Source of the DNA: JANLYC01 sp963815445
Lineage (GTDB): Bacteria; Actinomycetota; Actinomycetes; Propionibacteriales; Nocardioidaceae
Reading direction: 5' to 3'
NCBI GenBank assembly: GCA_963815445.1
Contig: CAWFGV010000005.1
Coordinates: 1 to 64,000 of the forward strand
DNA length: 64,000 bases
The notes under the pieces are model-generated. The model was not told the origin of the DNA, searched no databases, and saw nothing but the letters and a program-made list of their open reading frames with translations. A program made the translations under genes and the position numbers. Positions 33,912 to 41,996 of the stretch are shown here, one piece after another. How positions within the stretch are numbered: position 1 is the first letter of the stretch; each line of letters opens with the position of its first letter.

Positions 33912-34021
33912 GGAGCCACAACTCACGGCTCAAGGAGCCACAACTCACGGCTCGAGGAGCCACAACTCACGGCTCAAGGAGCCACAACTCACGGTTCAAG
34001 GAGCCACAACTCACGGTTCAA
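33912..34021 (-). repeat. Tandem array, five 22-bp units (inverse orientation)
   Basis: Five head-to-tail copies without spacers, at 33912, 33934, 33956, 33978 and 34000. Shared core GGAGCCACAACTCACGG, then CTCAA, CTCGA or TTCAA. This is the reverse complement of the unit at 33359-33424. It occupies the upstream region of arfB and reaches into the 3' end of the neighbouring methyltransferase-like gene. Confidence 0.95.
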
Positions 34022-34755
34022 CGAGGGGAGGGGGCGAGGAAGAGGTGGTAGGTCGTGTGGCGGGTTCCGAGAGTGACGGGAAGGGCGTGTTCGACGGTGG
34101 AGCCGAAGACGGCGTCCAGGGCGTCGACCAGGTCAGGGGCATGGTCGGCCGACCAGACGGCCAGCAGCCCACCCGGCGCGAGGACCTGCCGGCAGGACGT
34201 GAGGAACGGGCTGCCGTAGACCGCCGCGTTGTCGTCATACACGAGGAAGCCCGGCCCGTTGTCCACGTCGAGCAGCACCAGGTCGAGCGCCGCCGGTGGT
34301 AGTCCGCCGACGACCTCGCGCACGTCGGCCACGGCTACCGTCACGCGCTCGTCGTCAAGACCAGAACCGACGACGAGCCCGGCCCGGTGCCAGTCGACGA
34401 CGGCGCCCTCGATCTCGGCCACGGTGACCGACGCCACCCGTGGGGAGTCCAGCACCGCTGCCAGCGTGAAACCCAGACCGAGCCCGCCGACGAGGACTCG
34501 CCACCCCTCCGGCCCAGCCACCACGCCAGGTGCGCCCGGTATGTCGGTCGGTGCGACCGCTAGCGCCTCCAACGTCAAACGAGCCAACAGCCGTTCGGTC
34601 GCCGTCTCACGGTCGTCCATCACGAACACGCCGTTGACGCGCAGCTCGAGCGCGCCGTCCGTTGCCCGCCGCCGCAGCACGACATCGCCGCGCTCGCTGG
34701 TCGCGACGGCCACGACGTCAGAGCCCGTGGGCGTAGCGGGCCGGGGTCGGGACAT
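34018..34755 (-). CDS. Spermidine-synthase-like SAM-dependent protein
   Basis: 245-aa Rossmann-fold protein resembling polyamine synthases and their methyltransferase relatives. It has the glycine-rich VLVGGLGLGFTLAAVL (SAM/dcSAM loop), VTVAEIEGAVVDWHR (acidic ribose-binding Glu) and LDLVLLDVDNGPGF. The N-terminal tetramerisation strand of true spermidine synthases is reduced, so polyamine synthesis is not assured. The last codons overlap the five-unit repeat array by 4 bp. It is divergent from the PIG-L gene across 28 bp. Confidence 0.7.
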   Translation of the reverse strand: MSRPRPATPTGSDVVAVATSERGDVVLRRRATDGALELRVNGVFVMDDRETATERLLARLTLEALAVAPTDIPGAPGVVAGPEGWRVLVGGLGLGFTLAAVLDSPRVASVTVAEIEGAVVDWHRAGLVVGSGLDDERVTVAVADVREVVGGLPPAALDLVLLDVDNGPGFLVYDDNAAVYGSPFLTSCRQVLAPGGLLAVWSADHAPDLVDALDAVFGSTVEHALPVTLGTRHTTYHLFLAPSPR

Positions 34756-34771
34756 GGCTCCATTCTCGCCG

Positions 34772-34777
34772 TACGGT
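34772..34777 (+). promoter_or_regulatory. Leaderless -10 box of the PIG-L gene
   Basis: TACGGT, 6 nt before the ATG at 34784. Confidence 0.5.
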
Positions 34778-34783
34778 GAGGGC

Positions 34784-35536
34784 ATGGATCAACCCGAGCC
34801 CTTCAAGCCCCTGCCCGAAGACTGGCAACGCGCCCTGGTCGTCGTTGCGCACCCCGACGACATGGAGTTCGGCGCCGCCGCAGCTGTCGCCCGCTGGACC
34901 GACCAGGGCAAACACGTGGCGTATGCGCTGGTGACCAGCGGCGAGGCCGGCATCGACGGCATGGAGCCAGACCGCTGCAGAGAGGTACGCGAGGCCGAGC
35001 AACGCGAGTCGTGCCGGCTGGTCGGCGTCGACGACGTGGAGTTCCTCGGTATGCCGGACGGCATCCTCGAGTACGGCATACCGCTGCGCCGGGCCATCGC
35101 CGAGGCCGTGCGCCGCCACCGTCCCGAGATCGTCATCACCAACAACTTCCGCGACACCTGGGGCGGGCAGACGCTCAACCAGGCCGACCACATCGCGACC
35201 GGTCGCGCGACCCTCGACGCTGTCCGTGATGCGGGCAACCGCTGGGTGTTCCCCGAGCAGCTCGTCGACGGCCTCGAGCCGTGGCCGGGGGTGACGCACG
35301 TGTGGGCCGCCGGATCACCGCTGAGCCGACATGCTGCCGACACCACGGATTCCTTCGACCGCGGAGTGGCATCGTTGGCGGCTCACAAGGCGTACATCGA
35401 CGGCCTCGGTTGGGAGAACTTCGACGCCGCGGAGTTCCTCGAGGGTATGGCGAGGGGCGCCGGGCAGCGGCTCGGTGTCGCCCGAGCGAGCGTGTTCGAG
35501 GTGCTGCCGCTGGGCTGGGGCGGCGACGACGACTGA
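34784..35536 (+). CDS. PIG-L/LmbE family deacetylase
   Basis: Zn-dependent N-deacetylase, 250 aa. It has the Zn/catalytic AHPDDMEFG (22-30) and a late His in NQADHIATG. The middle segments (VTSGEAGIDGMEP, REAEQRESCRLVGV, FLGMPDGILEYG) match the general branch acting on GlcNAc-type substrates. It is shorter in the C-terminus than Mca and does not carry Mca-specific segments, so it is a distinct paralogue (possibly MshB-like). Substrate unknown. Confidence 0.85.
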   Translation: MDQPEPFKPLPEDWQRALVVVAHPDDMEFGAAAAVARWTDQGKHVAYALVTSGEAGIDGMEPDRCREVREAEQRESCRLVGVDDVEFLGMPDGILEYGIPLRRAIAEAVRRHRPEIVITNNFRDTWGGQTLNQADHIATGRATLDAVRDAGNRWVFPEQLVDGLEPWPGVTHVWAAGSPLSRHAADTTDSFDRGVASLAAHKAYIDGLGWENFDAAEFLEGMARGAGQRLGVARASVFEVLPLGWGGDDD

Positions 35537-35546
35537 CCCGGCGTCA

Positions 35547-35594
35547 CAACGTCCTGCGCGTTGGCCGTCCTAGCGACCAGGACGCAGGACGTTG
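35547..35594. terminator. Bidirectional terminator between convergent genes
   Basis: Perfect 12-bp inverted repeat CAACGTCCTGCG/CGCAGGACGTTG. The 24-nt loop itself contains GTCCT/AGGAC. It lies between the PIG-L stop and the aldo/keto reductase stop. Confidence 0.75.
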
Positions 35595-35603
35595 CGCGAA
35601 GCG

Positions 35604-36578
35604 TCAGGTCCAGGGGAGTCGGCTGCGCTGCTCCCAGTACGACGCCGGCCGTTCTGCCACGCTGTTCAGCGCCGCGAAGTCGTCGGCGGACAGCTCGACG
35701 CGGGTGGCCGCGACGTTCGACCGCAGTTGGTCCACCGTGGACGGACCCAGCAGCACCACCGAGACGGGCATCGCCCGCGCCGCCGCGACTGCCACGGCGT
35801 CCACGGTCGTCTCGTGCCGGGCTGCCACCGCGGCCACGGCGCCGGGCAACTCCCCACGCGGCGTGAGCCGTCCGTTGGCCACCGTCTCCTTGAGCGCGAC
35901 GTGCCAGCCCAGCGCCGCCGCGGCCGCGAGCGCCGCTCCGGCGGACGGTTCGAGGACGTTCCACGTGGACTGGACCGCCGAGAACGGCGCCCGGTCCAGC
36001 TCCAACGCCCGTGCGATGACCGCGGACTGCTCCGGGCCGCTGGTCGAGAGTCCGACACGGACACCCTCAGACGCCAGCGCAGCAAGGCGTTCGAGCAATG
36101 CGGCGTCGGCAAGGGCTGGGCTGTCCGGTGTGACGCTGTGGATCAGGTAGAGGTCAGGGTTCGAGCCGAGCTCTGCGCGTGTCTCCGGCCACTGCCGGTC
36201 GAACGTCTGCGTCGAATGGTCCTTCACCTCGTGCGTCTCGGCGTCGATGCGCCAGTCCGCAACATAGGTGTACCCCCACTTGGAACCAACCGTCGCCTCG
36301 GACCGGCGCCCGGGATGGGCAGCGAGCCAGGAGCCGAGGAAGCGCTCAGCCAGCCCGTACGAACGGGCCGCGTCGAGATGCCGCAGCCCGGCCGCCCACG
36401 CTGCGTCAAGGACCTCGTGCGCCCGCGCCTCCAGGGCGGGTACCTCACGTGCCGGCTGCACGTCCTCGCGGTGTCCGAGGTTGATGTAGGCCGGTCGACC
36501 GAGTGCCGCCAGCCCTAGGCCGAGTGGCGCAAGCCCGAGCGGGGTGGTTGTGGAAGAGCGCTCACCTGAGTCGCTCAT
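35604..36578 (-). CDS. Aldo/keto reductase
   Basis: NAD(P)H-dependent TIM-barrel reductase of 324 aa. The AKR tetrad is visible: Asp and Tyr in LDAARSYGLAE, Lys in VGSKWGYT, His in LYLIHSV. The C-terminal cofactor segment is SVVLLGPSTVDQLRSNV. It resembles L-threo-aldose/pyridoxal-type members, but the substrate is uncertain. Its ATG overlaps the stop of the class I fumarase remnant (ATGA), so translation appears coupled to that 41-codon stub. Confidence 0.85.
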   Translation of the reverse strand: MSDSGERSSTTTPLGLAPLGLGLAALGRPAYINLGHREDVQPAREVPALEARAHEVLDAAWAAGLRHLDAARSYGLAERFLGSWLAAHPGRRSEATVGSKWGYTYVADWRIDAETHEVKDHSTQTFDRQWPETRAELGSNPDLYLIHSVTPDSPALADAALLERLAALASEGVRVGLSTSGPEQSAVIARALELDRAPFSAVQSTWNVLEPSAGAALAAAAALGWHVALKETVANGRLTPRGELPGAVAAVAARHETTVDAVAVAAARAMPVSVVLLGPSTVDQLRSNVAATRVELSADDFAALNSVAERPASYWEQRSRLPWT

Positions 36579-36700
36579 GGGGACAGTGCCAAGCGCGTTC
36601 GCACCGTCGGCCCCACTGGTTTGGTGGTATCGGCGAAGCAGTCGTTGCCCTTGTCGTCGAGCAGGTCTGAGTACGCGAACTCGGGGGTGGCGGGGCTCAC
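36575..36700 (-). pseudogene. Class I fumarate hydratase remnant with about 500 codons deleted
   Basis: From the GTG at 36700 (AAGGAG 7 nt upstream) the reading gives the N-terminal class I fumarase segment SPATPEFAYSDLL. It runs directly into the C-terminal segment DDKGNDCFADTTKP and stops at 36575-36577. The intact family is about 550 aa and has these two pieces at opposite ends. The joined frame is open, so a 41-aa peptide could be made. The stop overlaps the AKR start. Identity rests on recognised terminal motifs and should be confirmed by alignment. Confidence 0.7.
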
Positions 36701-36752
36701 GTAGCGTCTCCTTCGGTGGCTGCATCGTGGCTGTCGTCTGATCCTAGATGTC

Positions 36753-37139
36753 GCTCCTCCCGAGGAGCTCTACGTGCGCCCGGCGACCCAGTTCGTCGCC
36801 GAGTTCGTGGGGCTGACCAACCGGCTCCGGGCCACGGTCTCCGGCGGCAGGGCGCAGGTCTGCGGCGTAGACATCCCCACCCTCGACGGCTCTGTGGCCA
36901 GCGGTCAGGGAACCGCACTGGTACGCCCGGAGGCCGTCCGCGTCGACCCCTCGGGGCAGGGCAACGGAGTCGTGGTCGCCGCGAGCTTCCTCGGCGCGAT
37001 CTCCCGGATCACGGTCGAGCTCGACGAGGGCGCTACCGTCGTCTCGCAGGTGCCGCGTACGACGGCTCCCGGGGTGTCTCTGGGAGACCGGGTCGCGATC
37101 GTGGTCGACGCGACCCCCGTCCTGGTTGTCGCCGACTAG
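36753..37139 (+). pseudogene. C-terminal (TOBE) fragment of an ABC transporter ATPase
   Basis: About 128 codons reading APPEELYVRPATQFVAEFVG, the end of the nucleotide-binding domain in PotA/FbpC/UgpC-type ATPases, then a TOBE-like beta domain (GTALVRPEAVRVDP, VVVAASFLGAISRITVEL, GDRVAIVVD). Walker A, signature and Walker B are all missing upstream. There the sequence instead belongs to the divergent fumarase remnant. It could be translated from the GTG at 36774, but would lack ATPase function. Confidence 0.75.
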
Positions 37140-37157
37140 CGCCGAGTGGGGCTCGCG

Positions 37158-37902
37158 TCAGCGGAGACGACCGACGAACTGCAGACAGGCCGGTCGGATT
37201 TCTCCCGCCTCGATGGCGGCCAGCTCTTCCTCGCGGCTGGCATCGAGCTCAGTGAAGTAGTACGGAGCCTCCAGCATCTCGACCGTGTCGAAACGCTGCT
37301 CGAGCGCCGCGAGCACCGCGCTGCCGGAGTGGAGGCCGGCCTCGCTGATCCACCCACGAATGTAGGCGTCCCAGGTCAGCCCCGACTCTCGCCAGGCCTC
37401 GGCCATGTGGTGCAGCCACGCGTGGCTCTCGTGATCGCCGTGGTCCCCGTGATCGCCGTGGTCCCCGTGGTCCGCCGTTACTCGCCCCGGTCAGTGGCTT
37501 GAGTCGCGTGAAGCACCATTGCGCGGTGGCCTCGTCGAGACGCTCGCTGGCCCACTCCAGGACGACCACACCACCTCCGGGCACCAGGTGATCGGCTACC
37601 CGGTCGAGGACCGCGGACGGGTCATCGACGTGATGGAGGGAAAGACTCGCCACGACCGCATCGGCCGGACGGTCGTCGGCGTACTGCTCGAACGTGACTG
37701 GCCGGAACAGCGGTCCCTCGGGTGCCGCTGGGTCGACGCCGACCACGTCGAAGCCTGCGGCTGCCAGTGCCGGCACGAAACCTCCGAGCGAGCCGCAGCC
37801 GATCTCGACGATGCGTGCCGGTGGCGGAGGGAGCCGGTCGCGGACGACCGGCAGCATCTCCGTCAGCCACGGATCGTCGCCTGCGCTGGACGGGTTGGTC
37901 AT
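37158..37902 (-). pseudogene. SAM-dependent methyltransferase, frameshifted in a repeat
   Basis: N-terminal frame from the ATG at 37902 (GGAGG 5 nt upstream) gives a class I methyltransferase: VEIGCGSLGGFVPAL (motif I), DVVGVDPAAP, ADAVVASLSLHHVDD, LVPGGGVVVLEW. Near 37472-37476 the frame slips. The other frame continues as a Gly-Asp-His repeat, then HAWLHHMAEAWRESGLTWD and a normal C-terminus to 37158. The slip lies beside an 18-bp tandem repeat (gatcgccgtggtccccgt, twice). About 247 codons if repaired. Either a pseudogene or a base-call error. Confidence 0.7.
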
Positions 37903-37985
37903 GTCAACCTCCATGCGGACATCCTGATAGCGAACCGGACCACGCTGACCAGTCCGCAGCAGCCAGCGTCCGGCATACTTTGCGG

Positions 37986-39452
37986 ATGCACCAGTTGTCG
38001 TCGTTGGACGCGCAGTTCCTTCATGTCGAGTCGGCGACCACGGTGGGCCACGTCGGCAGCCTCATTCTGCTCGATCCTGCGCAGGCACCCGGAGGAGAGC
38101 TGTCCCTCGAGCGGCTGCGGGACGTGCTCGAGCCTCGTCTCCACCTGGCGGCGCCGTTGCGTCAGCGGCTCGTCAAGGTGCCGCTTGGGCTGGGGCGGCC
38201 GTACTGGGTGGACGACCCCGACTTCGATATCGAGTTCCACCTCCGCGAGATCGGCCTGCCCGGCCCCGGCGATGACGTCCAGCTCGGTGAGCAGGTAGCC
38301 AGGATCCATGCCCGGCCGCTGGACCGGACACGCCCGCTGTGGGAGATGTACCTGATCCACAACGTGTCCGAGGGTCGCCAGGCGCTGTACGCGAAGGTTC
38401 ACCACGCGGCGATCGACGGTGTGTCGGGAGCTGAGATTCTGGCGACCATCATGGACGTGACGGTCGAGCCTCGTGTGGAGGAGCAGCCTGACGAGCTGTG
38501 GGAGCCGCCGCCGTTGCCGGGCAGCGGCGTCCTGATGAGCCACGGCCTGGCAGCGATGGCGACGCAGCCACTCGACGTGATGCGGACGCTGCCGAAGTCG
38601 CTTCCGCACCTGGCTGGTCTGCCCGGCGCGGGCTTCGTCCCGGGTGCCAAGACGATCAGCGACGTCGCTGACTCGTTGCTCAAGATGGCAACGGCGGGTT
38701 CGCTGGGCCGCACGATCGAGCGTCGTACGCTGGCGACGCCGCCGACCCCGCTGAACGGTTCGATCACCGCACACCGGCGCTTCGCGTACGGCTCGCTGCC
38801 GCTGACCGAGATCAAGACCGTGAAGAACGCGTTCGTCATGACCGTCAACGACGTGGTCATGGCCCTGTGCACGGCCGCCCTCCGGCGTTGGCTGCTCGAC
38901 CATGACGGCCTGCCGGATCGGCCGATCGTGGTGGCCGTGCCGGTGTCGATCCGCACCGACGACCAGACCGGCTCGAACGGCAACCAGGTCTCGGTCATGC
39001 TCGCTGAGATGCCGACCCACCTCGCCGACCCGCTCGACCGGCTCCTGGCGGTGCAGCTCAGCATGGCCGAGGCCAAGGAGCAGTTCGAGGCGGTGCCGGC
39101 GTCCATCCTCCAGGACCTCGCGGCCGTGATCCCGACCGCGCTGTCCGGGCTGGCGGCCCGCGCGATCTTCAGCATGGTGACGGTGGGGGCATTCCCCTTC
39201 AACCTGTTCATCTCCAACGTGCCAGGCCCGCAGCTGCCCTTGTACATCGGCGGGGCGCGGGTGCTCGGTGTCTACCCCGCATCAGCGATCACCGACCTCA
39301 CGGGCGCGCTGAACATCACGCTGTTCTCGTATGACGGGGCACTGGACTTCGGACTGATCGCCTGCCGGGAGCTGGTCCCGGACGTCTGGAACCTGATCGG
39401 CTACCTGCGCGACGCGCTCGACGAGCTGCTGGCGCTGGCGCCGGCTGACTGA
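37986..39452 (+). CDS. Wax ester synthase/diacylglycerol acyltransferase (WS/DGAT)
   Basis: Bifunctional O-acyltransferase making triacylglycerol or wax esters from acyl-CoA at the membrane. The 488-aa protein has the catalytic HHAAIDG (HHxxxDG) at 139-145, the PLW motif in RPLWEMYL and the C-terminal NVPGPQLPLYIGGARV with ND motif TVNDVVMAL. Typical of lipid-storing actinobacteria. The ATG is preceded by CATACT at 6 nt. A single enzyme here; such genomes often hold several. Confidence 0.92.
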   Translation: MHQLSSLDAQFLHVESATTVGHVGSLILLDPAQAPGGELSLERLRDVLEPRLHLAAPLRQRLVKVPLGLGRPYWVDDPDFDIEFHLREIGLPGPGDDVQLGEQVARIHARPLDRTRPLWEMYLIHNVSEGRQALYAKVHHAAIDGVSGAEILATIMDVTVEPRVEEQPDELWEPPPLPGSGVLMSHGLAAMATQPLDVMRTLPKSLPHLAGLPGAGFVPGAKTISDVADSLLKMATAGSLGRTIERRTLATPPTPLNGSITAHRRFAYGSLPLTEIKTVKNAFVMTVNDVVMALCTAALRRWLLDHDGLPDRPIVVAVPVSIRTDDQTGSNGNQVSVMLAEMPTHLADPLDRLLAVQLSMAEAKEQFEAVPASILQDLAAVIPTALSGLAARAIFSMVTVGAFPFNLFISNVPGPQLPLYIGGARVLGVYPASAITDLTGALNITLFSYDGALDFGLIACRELVPDVWNLIGYLRDALDELLALAPAD

Positions 39453-39476
39453 CCTCGGCGACAGACCCGTGCGTTG

Positions 39477-39755
39477 TCACACGACGACTGTGCCGCCGCT
39501 GCGCCAGTAGACGTTGTTCTCGCGGGTGAGGAATCCCTCGTCGACGAGGGCTCGCCGCAGCGCCGCATAGTCGTTGTGACGGCGCTTGAGAAGGGCGTTG
39601 ACCTCCTTCTCGGTGTACGTCGTCCCGGGTTCGAAGCTTTGCGCGACGTGGTCCAGGACCAGTAGCCGTTTGCTGCGCTTGGCCGGGAGAGCGAAGAGTC
39701 GGCCTTCACGGTCCAGGAAGTTCGCGACGATGGCGGAGGTTGACGTCTCGTCCAT
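39477..39755 (-). CDS. DUF2087 domain protein
   Basis: 92-aa protein with the DUF2087 core: NFLDREGRLFALPAKRSKRLLVLDHVA, FEPGTTYTEKEVNALLKRRHNDYAALRRALVDEGFL. This fold looks like a winged-helix variant and is sometimes attached to regulators or helicases. Standing alone its role is unknown. It is convergent with WS/DGAT. Confidence 0.78.
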   Translation of the reverse strand: MDETSTSAIVANFLDREGRLFALPAKRSKRLLVLDHVAQSFEPGTTYTEKEVNALLKRRHNDYAALRRALVDEGFLTRENNVYWRSGGTVVV

Positions 39756-39814
39756 GGCTCCATCGTGCCTCGATCGCCCGCCGTCGGCACGTGGAGGCCA
39801 ACGCTCGACGATCG

Positions 39815-40765
39815 CTAGCGGGCATGCCCGCGCCTGGCCTGTTCGTCACCGGACCGGGGCGTCTGCGCGGCCGCTGCGCGGCGTGCGGTGCGCTCGATCC
39901 CGTCAGCGAACGTCGGCCAGAGCGCGCGCGGGAGGTCGTGGCCCATGCCCGGGATGAGCAGCAGCTCGGCTCCGGGAATCGCCTGTGCCGTTGCGCGGCC
40001 ACCCGACACGTGCACGAGGCGGTCGGCCAACCCGTGGATCACGAGCGCCGGCACGTCCACCTGCCGCAAGGCGGCAGCGCGGTCCGGCTGGGTGATGACG
40101 GCCTGCATCTGCCGCAGGACCCCGGAGGTGTTGATGCCTCGGTCGAAGGTGTCGCCCGCGCGCAGCCGGATCTCGTCGGGCGGCGTCGGGTAGCCGGGAG
40201 ACCCGATCGCGGCCCAGGTCCGGACCGACTGCTCGATGAAGGACGCGCGCTGGTTGCGGCCACGGCCGAGCAGGCGAGGGAAGAGGCGCGGGTCCTGCCA
40301 GCCGACCGACCGCTTACCGGTGGTCGACATGATCGACACGAGCGACCGAACACGGTGGGGGTGGTCGACGACCATGGTCTGGGCGATCATGCCGCCCATC
40401 GACGCGCCGGTCACGTGGGCTTGCTCGACGTCGAGATGATCGAGCAGGCCTACTGCATCGGCTGCCATGTCGCTGAGGGTGTACGGCGGCTGTGTCTTGC
40501 CGAGGACGAAGGCGCGCAGCACGTCGGCGCGGCGGGCCGACAGGTCGTGCAGGTGGGTTGACCGTCCTACGTCACGGTTGTCGAAGCGCACCACGTGGAA
40601 GCCGCGTGCGGCGAGCAGCTCGCACAGCTCGGCGTTCCACCAGGTCAACGGGCCCGCGAGGCCCATGATCAGCAGCAACGTGGGGTCGTCAGGGTTGCCG
40701 AAGGTGTCGTAACAGAGGCTGACGTCGCCATTGACGACCGCGGTCTCCTCCAGGCTGCGCTGCAC
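39815..40765 (-). CDS. Alpha/beta-hydrolase
   Basis: 316-aa hydrolase. The nucleophile elbow is GASMGG (Ser122), the oxyanion region IMGLAGPLTWW, the acid in HGLADRLVHV and the catalytic His in GMGHDLPRALW. It is close to the branch of esterases and polyketide-type hydrolases found in actinobacteria. The start is a GTG at 40765 with GAGGAGG 7 nt upstream and a good -10 (TATACT, 40805-40810) that overlaps an imperfect palindrome TACYGGTCRGTA, possibly a TetR-type operator. Confidence 0.82.
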   Translation of the reverse strand: MQRSLEETAVVNGDVSLCYDTFGNPDDPTLLLIMGLAGPLTWWNAELCELLAARGFHVVRFDNRDVGRSTHLHDLSARRADVLRAFVLGKTQPPYTLSDMAADAVGLLDHLDVEQAHVTGASMGGMIAQTMVVDHPHRVRSLVSIMSTTGKRSVGWQDPRLFPRLLGRGRNQRASFIEQSVRTWAAIGSPGYPTPPDEIRLRAGDTFDRGINTSGVLRQMQAVITQPDRAAALRQVDVPALVIHGLADRLVHVSGGRATAQAIPGAELLLIPGMGHDLPRALWPTFADGIERTARRAAAAQTPRSGDEQARRGHAR

Positions 40766-40798
40766 CGGTCTGCCTCCTCGCGCTCGGGGCGCTTGTTA

Positions 40799-40812
40799 CC
40801 GACCAGTATACA
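40799..40812 (-). promoter_or_regulatory. Promoter/possible operator of the alpha/beta-hydrolase gene
   Basis: TATACT (minus strand, 40805-40810) is a near-consensus -10 box. The surrounding TACTGGTCGGTA is an imperfect palindrome of the kind bound by TetR-family repressors. Confidence 0.4.
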
Positions 40813-40851
40813 AAGGCCGGAGGCGGTGCGGACGGCCGTCCACGCGTCTGG

Positions 40852-41892
40852 TCAGGCGTGCTCGAAGTCGACGGCTGCGTAGCTGCTGAGCTTCTCGAAC
40901 CGGTGCTCGCTGGTGATCGACCGGATCGTGCCGCTGCGCGAGCGCATGACGAGGGAGTGGGTGACGGCGCCGCCATGGGCGTACCGGACGCCACGGAGCA
41001 GTTCACCGTCGGTGATCCCGGTGGCGACGAAGAAGCAGTCGTCCCCGGAAACCAGGTCGTCGGTCGTCAGCACCTGGTCCAGGGTGAGCCCCGCGTCGAG
41101 CGCCCGCTGGCGCTCGTCGTCATCGGTCGGCCACAGCCGCCCCTGGATGACGCCGCCGAGTGACTTCATGGCGCAGGCGGTGATGATGCCCTCCGGCGTA
41201 CCGCCGATGCCGAGCAGGAGGTCGATGCCGGTGTCGGGGCGGGCCGCCATGATCGCGCCGGCGACGTCTCCATCGGTGATGAACTTGATCCTGGCCCCCG
41301 TCTGGCGGATCTCGTGGATCAGCTGGTCGTGGCGGGGTCGGTCGAGGACGACGACGGTGATGTCGTCCACGGAGCTTCCTTTGGCCTTGGCGGTCCGCCG
41401 GATGTTCTCGGCGACGGGCAGCCGGATGTCGACGACGTCGGCAGCCTCTGGGCCGGTGGCGAGCTTCTCCATGTAGAACACCGCGGACGGGTCGTACATC
41501 GAGCCGCGAGGGGACACCGCCATCACGGCCACGGCGTTCGACATCCCTTTGGCGGCGAGCGTGGTTCCGTCGATGGGGTCGACCGCGACGTCGCACTGCG
41601 GGCCGCTGCCGTCGCCGACCTTCTCGCCGTTGAAGAGCATGGGGGCGTTGTCCTTCTCACCCTCGCCGATGACGACGATCCCATCCATGCCGACCGTGCC
41701 GATGAGCGCACGCATCGCGTTGACGGCAACGCCGTCGGCCCCTTCCTTGTCACCACGTCCTACCCAGCGGCCGGCGGCCATCGCGGCCGCCTCGGTGACG
41801 CGGACAAGCTCCATGGCGAGGTTGCGATCGGGCGCGTCGCGGGGAGTTTCGAGCGGATGTCCGATGGGGGCGGTAGGGATGGACTCTGACAA
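40852..41892 (-). CDS. glpX: Class II fructose-1,6-bisphosphatase
   Basis: Gluconeogenic phosphatase of the GlpX family, Mg/Mn dependent. The 346-aa protein has IGEGEKDNAPMLFNGE and VDPIDGTTLAAKG (metal-binding Glu/Asp and inositol-phosphatase motifs), GIGGTPEGIITACAMK and a conserved C-terminus. The TTG at 41892 is favoured by AGGAG 7 nt upstream; the next internal ATG would remove the conserved N-terminal leader. Usual sole FBPase of actinobacteria. Confidence 0.95.
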   Translation of the reverse strand: MSESIPTAPIGHPLETPRDAPDRNLAMELVRVTEAAAMAAGRWVGRGDKEGADGVAVNAMRALIGTVGMDGIVVIGEGEKDNAPMLFNGEKVGDGSGPQCDVAVDPIDGTTLAAKGMSNAVAVMAVSPRGSMYDPSAVFYMEKLATGPEAADVVDIRLPVAENIRRTAKAKGSSVDDITVVVLDRPRHDQLIHEIRQTGARIKFITDGDVAGAIMAARPDTGIDLLLGIGGTPEGIITACAMKSLGGVIQGRLWPTDDDERQRALDAGLTLDQVLTTDDLVSGDDCFFVATGITDGELLRGVRYAHGGAVTHSLVMRSRSGTIRSITSEHRFEKLSSYAAVDFEHA

Positions 41893-41956
41893 GGCGGCTC
41901 TCCTGGTCGGCGGGTGAGCCTGATGGTAACGAAAGGCGGGCTGTGCGTCTGCCCGG

Positions 41957-41975
41957 CCGAGTCGGCGCGACTCGG
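41957..41975 (-). terminator. Terminator of the molybdate operon
   Basis: Perfect 8-bp stem CCGAGTCG-GCG-CGACTCGG, 22 bp past the modC stop and before the glpX start region. Confidence 0.6.
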
Positions 41976-41996
41976 GCGAGCGCCGCCGATCCCTGG

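Noticed and set aside
33359..34021. CRISPR array
   Set aside because: Repeats are head-to-tail without spacers and no cas genes are present.
33637..34238. Short proteins with EPQLTVQG-type repeats in the 22-bp arrays
   Set aside because: They are translations of the DNA repeat in a frame that spans arfB antisense. No ribosome-binding site.
40799..40812. Complete TetR regulatory circuit for the alpha/beta-hydrolase
   Set aside because: Only an imperfect palindrome is seen and no TetR gene is nearby, so it is noted only as a possible operator.
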